Source: CALLPQ01 sp964392325 (GTDB lineage: Bacteria > Pseudomonadota > Alphaproteobacteria > Caulobacterales > Parvularculaceae). Taken from it: 64,000 bases of DNA. The notes under the pieces are model-generated. The model was not told where the DNA came from and made no database searches. It saw only the letters and a program-made list of their open reading frames with translations. The position numbers and the translations under genes are program-made. Positions 63,668 to 64,000 of the stretch are shown in pieces. The stretch is taken from contig CAYMPJ010000016.1 in NCBI GenBank assembly GCA_964392325.1, positions 1-64,000 of the forward strand, given 5' to 3'. Every line of letters starts with the position of its first letter. Within the stretch, counting starts at the first letter, position 1.

Positions 63668-63825
63668 CGTTTCTTTTCCTGTGCCCTATAGCAGAAAAAC
63701 CAGTCATTCTATTTTGGTAAATTACAATAATAGAAATGGCATATATGCCGAATTTAGTCAGAGAAAATTCGCTTTCATCTACATCAAGCTATTAGTAGCC
63801 TAAAATTCACAATGATCCAAATGAT

Positions 63826-64000
63826 CTAACTGGATTTTTTAGTCGTTAGAATTTTTTTGTAAAGCTTGGCTAAATCGCGCGCTTGCTGCACAGCGGGACG
63901 CAATTTAGGAAGATCTTTTGGGGGCGTCGCATAAAACTCGGTATGCGCATTCACCTCGGCTAAGGCATCACCCAATGCATCCGCATTACTAACATCTATG
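63826..64000 (-). CDS. C-terminal end of a gene running off the right edge
   Basis: A minus-strand frame is open from 64000 to TAG 63826-63828, giving 57 residues such as ALGDALAEVNAHTEFYATPP and ARDLAKLYKKILTTKKSS. No family is recognisable. Its codon use looks ordinary. Confidence 0.6.
   Translation of the reverse strand, partial: IDVSNADALGDALAEVNAHTEFYATPPKDLPKLRPAVQQARDLAKLYKKILTTKKSS

Overview
The window reads as chromosomal DNA of an alphaproteobacterium with moderate, slightly AT-rich base composition and short intergenic gaps. The assignment rests on lineage-typical genes: a CcrM-type GANTC methyltransferase with its C-terminal extension, an RcdA-like DUF1465 protein, a zinc-free L31, a TIGR02300 (FYDLN acid) protein beside aroA, an HhH/BON-OmpA gene pair, a fabA-fabB-fabI cluster and KorAB together with SucAB. 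Sodium-coupled transporters (NSS, SSS, DASS type) and a large RTX protein fit a marine or saline habitat, but that is inference. Species or order cannot be fixed from sequence alone.

Layout. 1-3.4 kb (minus): the N-terminal 1140 residues of a giant secreted RTX protein that begins with an SGNH/sialate-O-acetylesterase-like domain and carries 324-bp higher-order repeats. 3.9-7.3 kb: a frameshifted DUF429 gene, rcdA, rpmE, an MscS channel. 7.6-12.1 kb: a paraoxonase-like propeller, thrC, an M16 peptidase and a GNAT acetyltransferase. 12.4-16.5 kb: a membrane PAS/degenerate-EAL protein and ccrM. The ccrM promoter carries three GANTC sites and a perfect CtrA box. 16.7-21.3 kb: mltG, yicC, gmk, purB, a DoxX-like protein. 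21.6-25.5 kb (minus): a korA-hypothetical-korB-GNAT operon. 26.1-28.4 kb: a compact operon of two small membrane proteins, a ferric-reductase-like/Rieske fusion and a Cys/His-motif protein. It lies behind a G-tract tandem repeat and is the best candidate here for an undescribed system. 28.6-33.2 kb: bpt, a DASS transporter with RCK_C domains, a flavin reductase, a hydroxyisobutyrate-dehydrogenase-like gene. 33.2-42.2 kb: envelope and accessory genes (HhH protein, BON-OmpA protein, FkbM methyltransferase, DUF547, DUF2141, VOC protein, 2-hydroxyacid dehydrogenase, SH3 protein). 42.6-45.5 kb: fabA, fabB, an unnamed 61-aa membrane protein, fabI. 45.5-46.3 kb: a decayed crtW remnant directly before an intact crtZ. 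46.5-49.3 kb: tRNA-Ala(GGC), the TIGR02300 protein, aroA, a Prx5 peroxiredoxin. 49.6-53.7 kb: glpD, an SSS symporter, S-formylglutathione hydrolase. 54.0-59.7 kb: sucD without sucC, then sucA and sucB. 59.9-64 kb: an Hpt protein, an NSS transporter, a DUF2064 protein, a sulfotransferase and the tail of one more gene.

How parts fit together: ccrM, rcdA, CtrA boxes with nearby GANTC sites and an Hpt protein indicate a Caulobacter-like CtrA/CcrM cell-cycle circuit. KorAB and SucAB give two routes from 2-oxoglutarate to succinyl-CoA. FabA/FabB/FabI form the unsaturated fatty acid branch. The crtW relic beside crtZ suggests loss of carotenoid ketolation while hydroxylation was kept. There is no phage, transposon or CRISPR signal.
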